A stretch of DNA of 53,800 bases from a virus: IMG/VR virus record IMGVR_UViG_3300031963_000202, positions 1-53,800 of that record; one strand, written 5' to 3'. The translations under genes were made by a program, and so were the position numbers. This document shows positions 8,067-16,963 of this stretch, piece after piece. The notes under the pieces are model-generated. The model saw nothing but the letters and a program-made list of their open reading frames with translations. It searched no databases and was not told the DNA's origin. Within the stretch, counting starts at the first letter, position 1; the number at the start of each line of letters is the position of its first letter.

Positions 8067-8861
8067 ATGTCAGACATTATTACCGATGCACAATTACTAC
8101 AACAGTTCGCTGAAAAGATTTCAGAGGAGCCCGCGCCGAAGATTAAGACGCGGGCGCCTTCTGAGTCAGAGGTAGAACTGCCTGGTGGTTTTGTTGACCT
8201 TAAGGGTGAACTGCACACTTCGGCAGAGGTTAGGGAACTAACAGGAGCAGATGAAGAAGCTGTAGCTAAGTCAGGCTCTTCAGGAAAAGCTCTTAACGTT
8301 CTACTAGCCAGAGGCTTGGTTAAGCTTGGAGACAAGGAAGCCACAGCCGACGACCTAGATATGCTGCTATCGGGAGACCGTGACGCAATCCTTCTAGGTA
8401 TTAGAAGAGTTACATTTGGACAGACATCTAACCTAATGGTTAAGTGTTTCTCTTGCCAAGACGAGCATGAGACAACAATTGACTTAACAGAAGATGTCCC
8501 TGTTGTTAGATTGAAAGACCCAGTGGGAGACCGCGTATGGGTTATGGATACTAAGCAAGGTCCAGTAACTGTGGCTCTTCCAAACGGAATAACACAAAAA
8601 AGGCTGATGGAAAACTACGACAAGACATCAGCTGAGATTAATACACTCTTACTATCTGGATGTATTGTTTCAATAAACGGTGAACCATCTGTTGGAGCTG
8701 GTACTGCACTATCCCTTGGTATGGCAGACCGCACCCGCGTAATCGACGAGATTATCAAACGCAACCCAGGCCCTCGCCTTGGGGAGGTGAAGAAAGCTTG
8801 CAAGGCATGCGGTGAAGATATTTCTCTACCGCTTAGCTTGCTAGATTTGTTTCGTATATAG
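8067..8861 (+). CDS. Tail assembly chaperone / T4 gp26-like baseplate-hub assembly protein, zero-frame product
   Basis: 264 residues. The protein has a disordered N-terminal third, a helical centre (MLLSGDRDAILLGIRRVTFG) and two Cys pairs, CFSC near 128-131 and CKAC near 248-251, which probably share one zinc. This layout resembles the gp26-type baseplate family and fits the chaperone that sits between tube and tape measure genes in myoviruses. Beyond its stop a second frame stays open and is conserved-looking (see 8854-9009). The stretch TAATAGGAGTAT before ATG 8067 recurs before the SpoVS-like gene at 37372. Confidence 0.8.
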   Translation: MSDIITDAQLLQQFAEKISEEPAPKIKTRAPSESEVELPGGFVDLKGELHTSAEVRELTGADEEAVAKSGSSGKALNVLLARGLVKLGDKEATADDLDMLLSGDRDAILLGIRRVTFGQTSNLMVKCFSCQDEHETTIDLTEDVPVVRLKDPVGDRVWVMDTKQGPVTVALPNGITQKRLMENYDKTSAEINTLLLSGCIVSINGEPSVGAGTALSLGMADRTRVIDEIIKRNPGPRLGEVKKACKACGEDISLPLSLLDLFRI

Positions 8862-9009
8862 CGAACCAGATTACGAAGAGCTACTTGACCAGTATGAAGT
8901 TCTAACAAGAGCTTTTACTGGTTGGACACTCGCAGACATACGCGCCTTATCAGTTCGTGAAAGACAGAACTGGTTAGAACGTTCCCAACGATATCAACCT
9001 AGAGGATAG
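8854..9009 (+). CDS. Probable +1 frameshift extension of the tail assembly chaperone
   Basis: The +1 frame is open only from 8845 (a TAG lies at 8842-8844) to the TAG at 9007-9009, and contains no ATG, GTG or TTG, so it cannot start alone. It encodes VYSEPDYEELLDQYEVLTRA, then FTGWTLADIRALSVRERQNW, a protein-like sequence resembling second-frame domains of tail chaperones. At 8850-8853, UUU C lets a Phe tRNA slip from UUU to UUC, skipping one base. The fused protein would have 313 residues. Frameshifting is inferred; the frame geometry is seen. Confidence 0.75.
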   Translation, partial: VYSEPDYEELLDQYEVLTRAFTGWTLADIRALSVRERQNWLERSQRYQPRG

Positions 9010-9011
9010 TG

Positions 9012-11285
9012 ATGGCAAGAGAAGACCTTAACATGGGTAGCTCTAACGCTGCCGCGTTTATCTCATCCCTAAGAACTGGCCTGTCCTCACTGCGACAGGA
9101 GATGAACCTCCTAAAGCAAGACACGGGAGGTTGGTCAAGCCTACTCGGTGGAGCGATGGGAAAGCTGGGTGGCCGCGGCGGTGGTTACGGACAGCCTGGT
9201 AACAATCTTGTTGCTCCTGTACCAGTATTTAATGTAACAACCCTAGGTGACACATCACAGGGTTACATGTACGAACAGTCTGGTCATAACCGACTGTTTA
9301 ATGCTCCTGGTATAGAACCATACCGCCCTCTACCTACATACTACACAGGCGCACCGACAGGTGCGGGTGGTGGCGGTGGGGGCATGTCTCCTGCTATGCA
9401 GCGCGGTTTAATGGGCGGTGCTGTTGGTGGTATAGCTGCAATGCCTACCGCAAAAGAAGCTGTTGAATATGAACTTGCTACTCAAAGAATGGTGTTCTAT
9501 CAACAGCAAGCCTCTTATCAGCCTGGTGGAAGAATCAGACCTTTCTCTAATTTAATCCCAGGTAACCCAGACCCTAACAGCGACTACGCAAGAGCAACTG
9601 CTCTACTCCAACAACTAGGACGTAGTGGAACAACTACAGGTAAGTTTGACACTGTACAAGCAATGGAAGCTGCACGACAGCTTGGTATTGGTGGACCTAA
9701 CTTTGCAAGCGTAGCGCTAGGCACAGCGCAGATGTCTAACATCACTCCTGGTATTGGTGTTGAAGGTTCAATGAGAGCATACGGCGCACTACAACAGGGT
9801 CGTAACGTTAATATGCTTCGCGGTATTGGTATTCGTATTCGTGGTGAAGATGGTTCTATGAAACCTATGCCACAAATTATTGACGAAATTTGGTCTAAGT
9901 TAATGAGAGAAAAGATGGGTAACGAACCCATCACTGTACAAGATGTTCAGATATCTCTACAGCCTGGTAACGCTCTTGCATCTATGCTTGACCAGTACTT
10001 TGGAAACGACCCGTTACTTCGTAAGCAAGTAGAAGATGGACTTATGCTTAAAGCCAGAAGCGGCGGTGTAGGGTTTGCTGGTAGAGACCTTAAAAAACTG
10101 GGAGAAAAATACGGAGCTACTACACCTGCAGTCAGCTCTTTAAGTCAGAGAATTACTGAGTCTACTAGAAACTTACAACAAGCAGCCCCCGCTATGTCTG
10201 ACGCGTTTACAGCAGCGAACCGTGTTGTTAGTTACTTCACTGGATTTATGAATTTAATTGATAGGTTTACTGGGTTGTTCTCTGGGTTAAGCGCAATTAA
10301 AAGCGGCGTTACTACGCTGGGGTCTAGCGGTCTTGGCAGTATCCTATCTGGAGCTGTTAACTTTGCTGCGGGCCCACTGCTAGGCGGTTTGCTTGGCAAC
10401 ATGTTTAAAGCAGAGGGCGGACCTGTTGGTGGAAAGATGCCATATGTTGTAGGTGAGCAGGGTCCTGAGCTATTCGTCCCTGAACAGCCAGGCATTATTG
10501 TTCCTAACCACGAGTTAAAGAACCACCCATTCCGACATGCGGGTGGCCCTGCATACCCAGGACACCCACACAATGGGGAGTTTACAGGACCTAAGGGTTC
10601 TGGAGCACAGCAGTTAAGCCCAGATGAGTTAAAGAAAGTTTTAGAAAGAGCAGGATTTGAAGGACAAGGATTAGCAAACGCATTAAAAATTGCGGGAGCT
10701 GAATCTGGTAGACGCCCATATGCATTTAACCCACACGGTGGAGACCTCTCTTATGGTCTATTCCAAATTAACATGCTCGGCGACCTTATGAATGAACGCC
10801 TAAATAAATCTTGGAAAGCTGCAGACGGCAAGACTTTTAAACTAGGTTCAGTAAATGACCTATATGATGCAGAGACAAACGCACGAGTTGCCTATCACAT
10901 GTCTCAAAAGGGTTATAACTGGAGCTCTTGGTCTACTAAGTCTGTACTTGGTAACAACAATCCAGAAGGTGAGGGTGGTTCAGATAGGTCTACTTTTGCC
11001 TCTGCCTCAAAGAACAAAGGCGGGGATGATACAAAGTTTAGTTGGTCTAAGTTGTTCACTCAAGATGGGACAAGTAACAAAAACTTAATATCAGACTTAC
11101 TAAAGGGCTTTACCTCTATGTCAAGCCCAGCATTAAAGACTACATCTCAAGTAGGCGCAACCACATACAACTATGGCGGTGTTACCGTAAACCTATCAGG
11201 TGGAGGAAGCCCATCAGACAATATTGCAGCCCTAAAGGCGGCTCTATCAAACTCAGAGACTCTAGATAAGGCGGCTAAAAACTAA
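9012..11285 (+). CDS. Tape measure protein with C-terminal lytic transglycosylase-like domain
   Basis: 757 residues from ATG 9012 (GAGGA five bases upstream; GTG 9009 is an alternative). The N-terminal half is helical and Gly/Gln-rich; residues about 440-475 are Gly/Ala-rich and hydrophobic. GEQGPELFVPEQPG near 480-495 is the common C-terminal tape-measure signature. Residues about 540-650 form a lysozyme-like domain with AESGRR (catalytic Glu near 563) and SYGLFQIN. The protein sets tail length and probably helps the tail penetrate peptidoglycan. It overlaps the next gene by one base. Confidence 0.9.
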   Translation: MAREDLNMGSSNAAAFISSLRTGLSSLRQEMNLLKQDTGGWSSLLGGAMGKLGGRGGGYGQPGNNLVAPVPVFNVTTLGDTSQGYMYEQSGHNRLFNAPGIEPYRPLPTYYTGAPTGAGGGGGGMSPAMQRGLMGGAVGGIAAMPTAKEAVEYELATQRMVFYQQQASYQPGGRIRPFSNLIPGNPDPNSDYARATALLQQLGRSGTTTGKFDTVQAMEAARQLGIGGPNFASVALGTAQMSNITPGIGVEGSMRAYGALQQGRNVNMLRGIGIRIRGEDGSMKPMPQIIDEIWSKLMREKMGNEPITVQDVQISLQPGNALASMLDQYFGNDPLLRKQVEDGLMLKARSGGVGFAGRDLKKLGEKYGATTPAVSSLSQRITESTRNLQQAAPAMSDAFTAANRVVSYFTGFMNLIDRFTGLFSGLSAIKSGVTTLGSSGLGSILSGAVNFAAGPLLGGLLGNMFKAEGGPVGGKMPYVVGEQGPELFVPEQPGIIVPNHELKNHPFRHAGGPAYPGHPHNGEFTGPKGSGAQQLSPDELKKVLERAGFEGQGLANALKIAGAESGRRPYAFNPHGGDLSYGLFQINMLGDLMNERLNKSWKAADGKTFKLGSVNDLYDAETNARVAYHMSQKGYNWSSWSTKSVLGNNNPEGEGGSDRSTFASASKNKGGDDTKFSWSKLFTQDGTSNKNLISDLLKGFTSMSSPALKTTSQVGATTYNYGGVTVNLSGGGSPSDNIAALKAALSNSETLDKAAKN

Positions 11286-12625
11286 TGCCATACTTTGTTC
11301 CACCACAGGCACTTCAAAAAAAGAAAGCTACTGTAAAAAAAGATACAGTTAAAACTACATCTTCTTTAAAAAGAATTAACAACTTAGCTAACGCTAGCGT
11401 TGCAGCAACTACGGCTGGAAGTATTGCGTCATCAGCAGCCCCCACAGTTGCTGTTGCTGCGGCTGCCTCTACGGTTGCTGGCTCTGGACTTAACCGTCAA
11501 GCTGTTGGTGTCGCCCTTAGTAGAGCAGGTAAGGTTGTAAGAGTAGGTGGATTACCTGGACTCGGTGTTGGACTAGGGCTAACTCTTATTGGAAAAGCGT
11601 TAGAGAAAACAGCTGTGAAAGAATATGGTGACTTGGTAGGTAACAACACTCCAGATACAAAGCCTAACAAATCATTTCCTCCAAGAGATTATGACTACAA
11701 CTTACCACCACATAAGTGGAGTCTGCCTGTAAGACCACACCGTGTAGACGGTACTGAAGGTCAAGGAAATACTGCACAGAATAATCATGAAGGTGACTTC
11801 CACAGACTACGTAGAGGTGTCATTTGGCACTGGAGTAACGGAAGCGATATTTCTGCTGTTAAAGAAGAAAACGGTCAAACAGTAGTCACAAGCGCCGCTC
11901 AGATACAAGCGAAGGCCAAAGGAGATGCAGCAAATAAACTATTAAAGCAGAGCTCTGGAAAAGAAAACAACTATAAATATGGTTTTCAATTCTTATGGAA
12001 CCCAGAAACAATTTCGTCTTCTATTGCACGAAACATGGACGTAACCCCATCATCAGCTGACCGATTCCGTTCAGTAGCTGGTGCCTTCCCTGGGCAAGAG
12101 ACTTATCAATTTCAAATTATGTTAGACCGTGTAAATGACTTTGCAGCTTTTAGAAGTATGGCTGGGGATACATACGCAAACTCAATGAACCATCCAAAAG
12201 CTGTAGAGGTAAACGCAAACAGCCCACAGGTTAGAGAGAGTAGGTATTCCAAGATACCAACTAGTGCTATGAGCTATTACCCGTCTGCACTTGGGTCTGT
12301 AAATATGGAGAAAATTAATGACCTAATGAAGTTTGGAACCATGGCTGACCTTGAGTATTTGTTCAAGGCCCTAAACGGAAACGGTGCTAATCAAGGCTCT
12401 GGTGAGTGGGCAACCCTTATGCTTAAGAAGACAGCTAACATTGGGTTCCTATCTCCGAGCCTTCTTGGTTTCAGATTTGGCCCTAATGCTCAGCAGCAAC
12501 TTTCTTTTGTTGGATGGATAACAAACATGTCAATTAATCACACCTACTTTACAGAAGACATGATTCCTTTACGCACAACCGTATCGTTTAGCTGTGACGC
12601 CTTTGCTGGCTCTACAGTAGTTTAG
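11285..12625 (+). CDS. Baseplate/tail-tip protein
   Basis: 446 residues. Residues about 30-110 are Ala/Thr/Val/Gly-rich with two possible membrane-inserting stretches. The C-terminal half (YGFQFLWNPETIS, then DVTPSSADRFRSVAGAFPG, and later GWITNMSINHTYFTEDMIPL) resembles XkdP-like tail proteins that link the tape measure to the hub. It is followed by a short LysM-type gene. The family is recognised only by pattern; it sits between tape measure and hub, as XkdP-type genes do. Confidence 0.7.
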   Translation: MPYFVPPQALQKKKATVKKDTVKTTSSLKRINNLANASVAATTAGSIASSAAPTVAVAAAASTVAGSGLNRQAVGVALSRAGKVVRVGGLPGLGVGLGLTLIGKALEKTAVKEYGDLVGNNTPDTKPNKSFPPRDYDYNLPPHKWSLPVRPHRVDGTEGQGNTAQNNHEGDFHRLRRGVIWHWSNGSDISAVKEENGQTVVTSAAQIQAKAKGDAANKLLKQSSGKENNYKYGFQFLWNPETISSSIARNMDVTPSSADRFRSVAGAFPGQETYQFQIMLDRVNDFAAFRSMAGDTYANSMNHPKAVEVNANSPQVRESRYSKIPTSAMSYYPSALGSVNMEKINDLMKFGTMADLEYLFKALNGNGANQGSGEWATLMLKKTANIGFLSPSLLGFRFGPNAQQQLSFVGWITNMSINHTYFTEDMIPLRTTVSFSCDAFAGSTVV

Positions 12626-12633
12626 GAGGAAAC

Positions 12634-12915
12634 ATGACTATATATTTAGGTTCTAGATACGAGCCGTCTTTTGTTGACTTTGTTTCTACCGTCCCAAACG
12701 GGGACGAGAATCCTATTGTCTTTTACGATTTTCCTGATATAGGAACGCTTACCTATTACGAGCACACCTATAAAGAGGGGGAGCGCTTAGACCAGCTAGG
12801 TAATAAGTACTACAACCGTTCAAGCATGTGGTGGATTATATTGGACCATAACCCTGAAATTAAAGACATCCTTAACATTCCAGCTGGAACTGTGCTGAGG
12901 ATTCCACGTGTTTAA
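12634..12915 (+). CDS. LysM-type baseplate protein (gp53/gpX-like)
   Basis: 93 residues with a clear LysM-like module at 45-93: YKEGERLDQLGNKYY, then WWIILDHNPEI and IPAGTVLRIPRV. Short LysM proteins at this place in the gene order (T4 gp53, P2 gpX) join the hub to the wedges or tube. Strong ribosome site (AGGAGG) before ATG 12634. Its last eight bases overlap the hub gene. Confidence 0.8.
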   Translation: MTIYLGSRYEPSFVDFVSTVPNGDENPIVFYDFPDIGTLTYYEHTYKEGERLDQLGNKYYNRSSMWWIILDHNPEIKDILNIPAGTVLRIPRV

Positions 12916-14242
12916 ATTTGTAAGTGTTTCTTTTCCAGACTCTCCTGAAGGCCCAACGTCTGTGTATAAAGCCGTACTCATGCAAAAAACATATGAACAT
13001 GAGCTATTGGTTTTAACGTTTAAAGATTGGGACCCTAAGTACGAGTCGATTAGGCCAGGAACCCCTATTGAAGTTAAGCTGTCCTCAAACACTACACCTA
13101 GAGATTTTTTTGGGTACATTCATCACATTACCCCATCCGCTACTCCAGGCAAAATGTTTACAGAAGTTGTATGCATAGGTGGCTCATTCCCCCTTAAGCA
13201 AGCTTCCCAACAGACCTATAGAGATTGCACCGCGGACCAAGTTATAAAAGAAATTTGTATTAAACACAGTTTGCGTTTTATAGGAAAGCCTCACCCTAGA
13301 GTTTACGAAATGGTATCTCAAGCTGGGTATACCGACTGGCAACTTGCAGTGCGGTTAGCAAAGCAGATTGGGTACACCCTGCGTGGAGAAAACACTGATA
13401 TCTATTTTGAACCTATCTTGAGTGACTACGAGCTGTATAAGGATGCGGCAAAGGTCTTTATAATGAAAGACGCTAGTGATTCTACTGGCTCTACCTTATA
13501 TGCCTTTCAGCCTTCTATTGGTGAGTCTATTGAGTATGACGGAGAGATGAAGTCCGCTGTAGCTATTAGTGGTGTAGACAGGTTCTCTAAAGCTGCTATG
13601 GCTGAAACTAAACAAAAGAGAAATAAGACTACAAAAACAAAACGCCAAGACGAGTTCTTTGACCGTTTTAACTCTTTAGTTGTAGCGCCGAACTCTCAGA
13701 TTGCAACGTATGAAGCAGAAGCAGCTGAGGCTAGGAACTCTTTCCCATATAGAGGTACTGCTAGTGTGCTTGGTGACCCTACCTTGAGGCCTAATATGCC
13801 CGTATACCTAGCGGGTATTGGGGCTACCTACTCTGGCTATTGGACAATTTTATCTACAGAACACGTAATGATTGAGACTGAAAGAAATGTACCGACCTAT
13901 GTTACTAACATTGTTGTAGGCACTGACTCTCTTGGCTCTGTAAACGGCGTGGCTGGACTAGAGATTGCAGTACCTGGAAGCCCAAAAAGGAAGATAAAAC
14001 CTGGTATGGCCTCTGGTAAACCAAAGACTAGCAAGCCTCTTATAAAGAGTTCAGCCCGTAGAAGTGGTGCCCAAAATAAAGGAAGCTTTGGAAAAATTGG
14101 CAACCGACAAAAGGTTACTGCAAAAATTAAACAACCATCTACCTGGGTTGCTGATAAAAAAACTACTAGGGTAACCTTTACTCCTAAGAAGATTAAGTCA
14201 CCTACCGTGGCTAACAGGGTAAGGAGCAACGCCGTTCGATGA
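12908..14242 (+). CDS. Baseplate hub protein (gp27 / gpD-like)
   Basis: 444 residues from GTG 12908. It has the beta-barrel pattern of late-control gpD and gp27 proteins: FFGYIHHITPSA near 72-83, the TYRDCTADQVIKEICIKHSL helix near 108-127, and YTDWQLAVRLAKQIGYTLRG. The C-terminal 90 residues are Lys/Pro/Ser-rich and probably disordered. The hub trimer forms the base of the tube and holds the spike encoded next. The end overlaps the spike gene by four bases (ATGA). Confidence 0.85.
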   Translation: MFKFVSVSFPDSPEGPTSVYKAVLMQKTYEHELLVLTFKDWDPKYESIRPGTPIEVKLSSNTTPRDFFGYIHHITPSATPGKMFTEVVCIGGSFPLKQASQQTYRDCTADQVIKEICIKHSLRFIGKPHPRVYEMVSQAGYTDWQLAVRLAKQIGYTLRGENTDIYFEPILSDYELYKDAAKVFIMKDASDSTGSTLYAFQPSIGESIEYDGEMKSAVAISGVDRFSKAAMAETKQKRNKTTKTKRQDEFFDRFNSLVVAPNSQIATYEAEAAEARNSFPYRGTASVLGDPTLRPNMPVYLAGIGATYSGYWTILSTEHVMIETERNVPTYVTNIVVGTDSLGSVNGVAGLEIAVPGSPKRKIKPGMASGKPKTSKPLIKSSARRSGAQNKGSFGKIGNRQKVTAKIKQPSTWVADKKTTRVTFTPKKIKSPTVANRVRSNAVR

Positions 14243-14793
14243 TAGACGATAAAAGATTTTATGGAATCTACCTAGGCATATGCGTAGATGTGGAGGATGA
14301 TGAGAAAGACAACCGTATTCGTTTACAGGTACCTCAGGTACTAGGTCAGTCAGAAACTGGCTGGGCACGGGCATGTCTCCCTGTTACATCCAATAGCAAT
14401 CACCCTGACCATAAAAAGCATTTGGCATCAGAGGTTGCGGCTTTGTTACAGGCTCATGCTACCCACGCAACACATAGTGAGACAATTACCTCAGGACCAG
14501 CAACGGTTAGTACGTTTGGCTCTCACACCCACACCGTAGCCATCAGCCTTGCACACGACGCTCATACCAATAACCACACAGGTAAGACCCCAGACTCTAC
14601 GTGGAACTTAGACCATGAACATGAAGAAGATGAGAACACAGATAACAAGTGGAATGATGACCAAGAGCAGACGATTGCCAGTACAGCCGAGCACACACCG
14701 CATAGACTAGTACCTAAGCTTGGCCAAAAGGTCTGGGTTATGTTTGAGGGTGGAGACCCTAATTTTCCAGTATGGATGGGAGTTGAGCTGTGA
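14239..14793 (+). CDS. Baseplate spike with OB domain and His-rich insert
   Basis: 184 residues. The ends match the gp5/gpV OB domain: FYGIYLGICVDVEDDE and RIRLQVPQV at the start, and LVPKLGQKVWVMFEGGDPN then FPVWMGVEL at the end. Between them, residues about 55-155, lies an insert with fifteen His residues in the region (for example HATHATHS, SHTHTV, DHEHEED), far more than usual for this fold. The spike pierces the cell envelope; the His residues could bind metal ions, as known for some phage spikes. No lysozyme domain is present; the lytic domain is in the tape measure. Confidence 0.85.
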   Translation: MIDDKRFYGIYLGICVDVEDDEKDNRIRLQVPQVLGQSETGWARACLPVTSNSNHPDHKKHLASEVAALLQAHATHATHSETITSGPATVSTFGSHTHTVAISLAHDAHTNNHTGKTPDSTWNLDHEHEEDENTDNKWNDDQEQTIASTAEHTPHRLVPKLGQKVWVMFEGGDPNFPVWMGVEL

Positions 14794-15191
14794 TAGAGAG
14801 AGCTATAGCGCTGCCGTTTTCTTTTAATTCAGCAGGGGAACTATCCTATACAAACGATGAAAAAAAGATTATCCAGGACAGGCTTGTGCTAGCAATCATG
14901 ACCCGTCCAGGCGAGAGGGTGATGCGCCCAAGCTTTGGAAGCGCAGTTTATGAGACACTATTTGAAGATGAAAATACTGCCATAGCAGTTGCTACTGAGG
15001 CAGTAGCTGCATGTTTTACAGAGTTCTTTCCTTACCTAGAGTTTATAGAAGCAGTCCCAAACCTAGATAGTGGTGGAACCCTAGAGTTAGATATTAAGTA
15101 TAGAAAGTCCCAACAGACACTAACAGAGTCTTTAAGTATAAAGACTAAGATATTCTCCAGAGCTGGAGAGGTAATACAGGAGGTCCGATAA
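14790..15191 (+). CDS. Baseplate wedge protein (gp25 / gpW-like)
   Basis: 133 residues from GTG 14790, overlapping the spike gene by four bases. The sequence has the gp25 layout: ILVL-type helix at KKIIQDRLVLAIMTRPGERV, then MRPSFGSAVYETLFED and a helical centre before a beta C-terminus. These proteins start sheath assembly on the baseplate. The stop overlaps the next ATG by one base. Confidence 0.92.
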   Translation: MIERAIALPFSFNSAGELSYTNDEKKIIQDRLVLAIMTRPGERVMRPSFGSAVYETLFEDENTAIAVATEAVAACFTEFFPYLEFIEAVPNLDSGGTLELDIKYRKSQQTLTESLSIKTKIFSRAGEVIQEVR

Positions 15192-16963
15192 TGGCAAATG
15201 AAAACTATGTCCCACAAGTAGATTACACCTCTCGTGACTACCTATCCCTTAAAGAGGAGATGCAAGCTTTAATCCCATACTTTGCACCTAACTGGACCAA
15301 CCGTGACCCAGCAGATTTTGGTATGACGTTAATTGAGTTGTTTGCCTATATGGGTGACCAGCTTAACTACTATATTGACCGCTCTCTAAATGAGGCGTTC
15401 ATTACCACCTCTAGTCAAAGAGACAACGTTTTAAAAATTGCACGACTTCTTGGGTATACACCTACAGAGTCTACGGCTGCAAAAGTTCTATTGACTTTTC
15501 AAAACTCAACAGGTAGCACTATTACCGTACCAAAAAGAACTCAGGTAGCAACTACCGTTGTTAACAGCGGTTCTACAACCCAAATTATTTTTGAAACTGA
15601 TAGCGCAGTTACCGTGCCTGCAAAGGTATCAACAGTTAATGGTTCTATTACAGTAACTGCGACCCAAGGTGAGACTGTCGGATATGACCCAGTAACACGT
15701 CCTGAGGATGGGGAGATAGGCGTATCTGGTGGTGCGGCTAATCAGTTCTATCCACTTCCAGAATCTCCAGTAATTGCGGGAAGTATTGAGATAGATGTAT
15801 CTGGAGTTAAGTACTCTTACGTACCGTTTTTAATTGACTACCAAGATTACGACCCAGTTTTTACTACCTTTACAGATGCTGAAGGAACAACCTATGTTCA
15901 ATTTGGTGACGGCATCAGCGGTCGCATCCCAGCGAACCAGGCTTCAATTAGAGCTACGTACAGAATTGGCGGCGGAAAATTTGGTAACGTTGCAGCCAAT
16001 ACTATTAAGTTTATTAAAACCAATTCCACTATTGGCCTTAGCGTAAACAACCAAGATGTTGGACAGACCTCTGGTGCCGCCTCAGGTGGAGCAGACCCAG
16101 AGACCACAGACTCTATTCGTATCAACGCCCCTAGAAGCGTCAGAGCACTTAACCGCGCTGTGTCGTTGTCTGACTACTCTAATATCGCTATTCAAGTACC
16201 AAACGTGGCAAAGGCAAACTCTATCTCAGATGTATACAGCAGTGTAACTATCTTTATTGCACCGTTTGGTGACTCTGGACTACAGGCAGACGGACAGACA
16301 GCATCAGATGTATTTAATAACTTAGCGGTTGATATTGGTAAGTTCTTTGAAGATAAGACACCTCCAGGAACTTCAATCACACTTCAACCACCTGCTTACG
16401 TAGACGTACGACTTAAGCTAGAGTGTGTGATATTGCCACAGTTTAGAAATGCCCAGGTAACGGCTTCAATTCAAGAGGCTATTGCTGAGCTATTTGATTT
16501 TGATAACGTATCTTTTAATGACCGCATAACTACGGCAGACGTTTTAGGAGTCATCAAAGAAGTAGATGGCGTTTCTCGCGTGTCTATGAGTAAGATGATT
16601 AGAAAAGATGAAGACAAGGTATGGAGCATCAATAACAAGGTTCTACTAAATAACGTAGCCACGCTTACAACTACAGCAACTCACAACCTTCAAGTTGGAG
16701 AGACTGTATTGGTAAGTGGCGTTACCGCTCCTTTTGATGGCACTTTTGTTGTTACCGCTGTAGCCCCTACTACTTTTAACTACGCGGTTATTAGTACAAA
16801 CGTTCCTACAGCTGCTGTATCTCCTGTTGGAAAAGTATCCCTATTAGCTGTAAAAGATATTATCTGTTCAGTTAATGAGCTCCCTCAGCTAGAGACAACC
16901 AAGGCTGCTGGAGTAACCACCGTTGTAGGAATAGACCTAACAACAAGCGGAGGCATTAGTTAA
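15191..16963 (+). CDS. Baseplate wedge protein (gp6 / gpJ-like)
   Basis: 590 residues. The N-terminus (VDYTSRDYLSLKEEMQALIP, then NRDPADFGMTLIELFAYMGD and QLNYYIDRSLNEAFI) is diagnostic of gp6/J-type wedge proteins. A middle domain (about 260-460) carries the conserved GGGKFGNVAANTI and PRSVRALNRAVSLSDYSNIA segments. Residues about 485-530 hold a small beta module that also occurs in the next protein. Wedges form the ring that triggers sheath contraction. It overlaps its neighbours by one base. Confidence 0.93.
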   Translation: MANENYVPQVDYTSRDYLSLKEEMQALIPYFAPNWTNRDPADFGMTLIELFAYMGDQLNYYIDRSLNEAFITTSSQRDNVLKIARLLGYTPTESTAAKVLLTFQNSTGSTITVPKRTQVATTVVNSGSTTQIIFETDSAVTVPAKVSTVNGSITVTATQGETVGYDPVTRPEDGEIGVSGGAANQFYPLPESPVIAGSIEIDVSGVKYSYVPFLIDYQDYDPVFTTFTDAEGTTYVQFGDGISGRIPANQASIRATYRIGGGKFGNVAANTIKFIKTNSTIGLSVNNQDVGQTSGAASGGADPETTDSIRINAPRSVRALNRAVSLSDYSNIAIQVPNVAKANSISDVYSSVTIFIAPFGDSGLQADGQTASDVFNNLAVDIGKFFEDKTPPGTSITLQPPAYVDVRLKLECVILPQFRNAQVTASIQEAIAELFDFDNVSFNDRITTADVLGVIKEVDGVSRVSMSKMIRKDEDKVWSINNKVLLNNVATLTTTATHNLQVGETVLVSGVTAPFDGTFVVTAVAPTTFNYAVISTNVPTAAVSPVGKVSLLAVKDIICSVNELPQLETTKAAGVTTVVGIDLTTSGGIS

